Assembly: GCA_014377905.1 (NCBI GenBank)
Contig: JACMOQ010000010.1
Span: forward strand, 1 to 6,503
DNA from: Acetobacteraceae bacterium
Lineage (GTDB): Bacteria > Pseudomonadota > Alphaproteobacteria > Acetobacterales > Acetobacteraceae
DNA length: 6,503 bases
Reading direction: 5' to 3'
The notes under the pieces are model-generated. The model had not been told where the DNA came from and did no database searches. It worked only from the letters and a program-made list of their open reading frames with translations. Both the position numbers and the translations under genes were made by a program. Position 1 is the stretch's first letter; every line of letters begins with the position of its first letter. Below are positions 5,919-6,503 of the stretch, in pieces.

Positions 5919-6503
5919 ATGGTTGTCCCCGCCAAGCCCCGCAAGACCAAACCGATGACACGTGAGCAGGTGCGCGGCTTCCTGAATGTGTTGCGAACTG
6001 AAAATCCGGCGCCGGAAACCGAGCTTCGCTTCCACGATCCGTTTACCTTGCTGGTGGCTGTGGCCTTGTCGGCGCAGGCGACCGATGTGTCAGTGAACAA
6101 GGCAACCGTCGGGCTGTTCGCGGACGCACCCACACCGGCCGCGATGGTGGCGCTGGGGGTGGAAGGGGTTGCCGCCCATATCCGCACCATTGGGCTGTGG
6201 CAGGGCAAGGCGCGCAACGTCGTGGCGCTGTCCCAGCTCTTGCTCGACCGGCATGGCGGCCTCGTTCCGCATGATCGGGCGGCACTGGAAGCCTTGCCCG
6301 GCGTTGGCCGCAAAACCGCCAACGTGGTGCTGAACGTCGCGTTCGGTGAAGCAACCATGGCGGTGGACACCCATATATTCCGCCTCGGCAACCGCACCGG
6401 CATCGCGTCCGGGGCCAATGAACGTCAGGTGGAAGATACCCTGGTTAAACGAATTCCGCCCGAGATGCTGCGCGATGCCCATAACTGGCTGATCCTGCAT
6501 GGC
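5919..6503 (+). CDS. nth: Endonuclease III (DNA glycosylase/AP lyase), 3' end cut by window edge
   Basis: Nth starts base excision repair by removing oxidised pyrimidines and nicking the abasic site. The 195 visible residues include DPFTLLVAVALSAQATDVSVNKAT (about 40-63; the family's LSAQxTD motif at 50-56), the helix-hairpin-helix LPGVGRKTANVVLN (126-139) with catalytic Lys132, and VDTHIFR (149-155) with catalytic Asp150. The window ends at WLILHG, directly before the region where homologues carry the four [4Fe-4S] cysteines, so about 20-25 residues are missing. The ATG at 5919 gives a basic N-terminal tail (MVVPAKPRKTKPMTR); the internal ATG at 5955 (Met13) is an alternative start. It diverges from DUF2244. 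Confidence 0.95.
   Translation, partial: MVVPAKPRKTKPMTREQVRGFLNVLRTENPAPETELRFHDPFTLLVAVALSAQATDVSVNKATVGLFADAPTPAAMVALGVEGVAAHIRTIGLWQGKARNVVALSQLLLDRHGGLVPHDRAALEALPGVGRKTANVVLNVAFGEATMAVDTHIFRLGNRTGIASGANERQVEDTLVKRIPPEMLRDAHNWLILHG

Overview
The window is ordinary high-GC chromosomal DNA from an alphaproteobacterium, most like a sphingomonad. The clues are the high GC content, the alphaproteobacterial form of the DnaX C-terminal region, a DUF2244 membrane protein and the general protein style. The genus cannot be fixed from the sequence alone. No phage, insertion sequence, CRISPR array or tRNA is visible, and coding density is very high.

Layout, left to right. (1) Minus strand, 1-1222: nudC (NADH/NAD-cap pyrophosphatase) is followed by an uncharacterised small lipoprotein gene that starts inside the nudC stop codon (ATGA overlap) and runs off the left edge. 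(2) 1223-1316: a 94-bp divergent intergenic region with a large imperfect dyad and a plausible promoter for the SRP RNA. (3) Plus strand, 1317 to about 4208: ffs (4.5S/SRP RNA), dnaX (clamp-loader tau/gamma), ybaB and recR. The protein genes are 3-4 bases apart, and the order matches the scr-dnaX-yaaK-recR block of Bacillus subtilis. (4) Minus strand, 5891-4221: a DUF2244 membrane protein followed 9 bases later by an MFS transporter, convergent with recR. (5) Plus strand from 5919: nth (endonuclease III), cut by the right edge just before its iron-sulfur cysteines and only 27 bp from the divergent DUF2244 start.

Functionally the core is replication and repair: DnaX loads the sliding clamp, RecR works in RecFOR gap repair, YbaB is a nucleoid-associated protein, and Nth removes oxidised pyrimidines. 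The SRP RNA serves membrane protein targeting and NudC serves nucleotide and NAD-cap turnover.

The main oddity is recR. Its RecR-like part ends near 4208, but there is no stop codon in that frame until 4904, so the frame runs antisense through more than half of the MFS gene. Second is a 15-bp tandem repeat that builds the signal peptide of the lipoprotein. I see no convincing evidence of a new multi-gene system.
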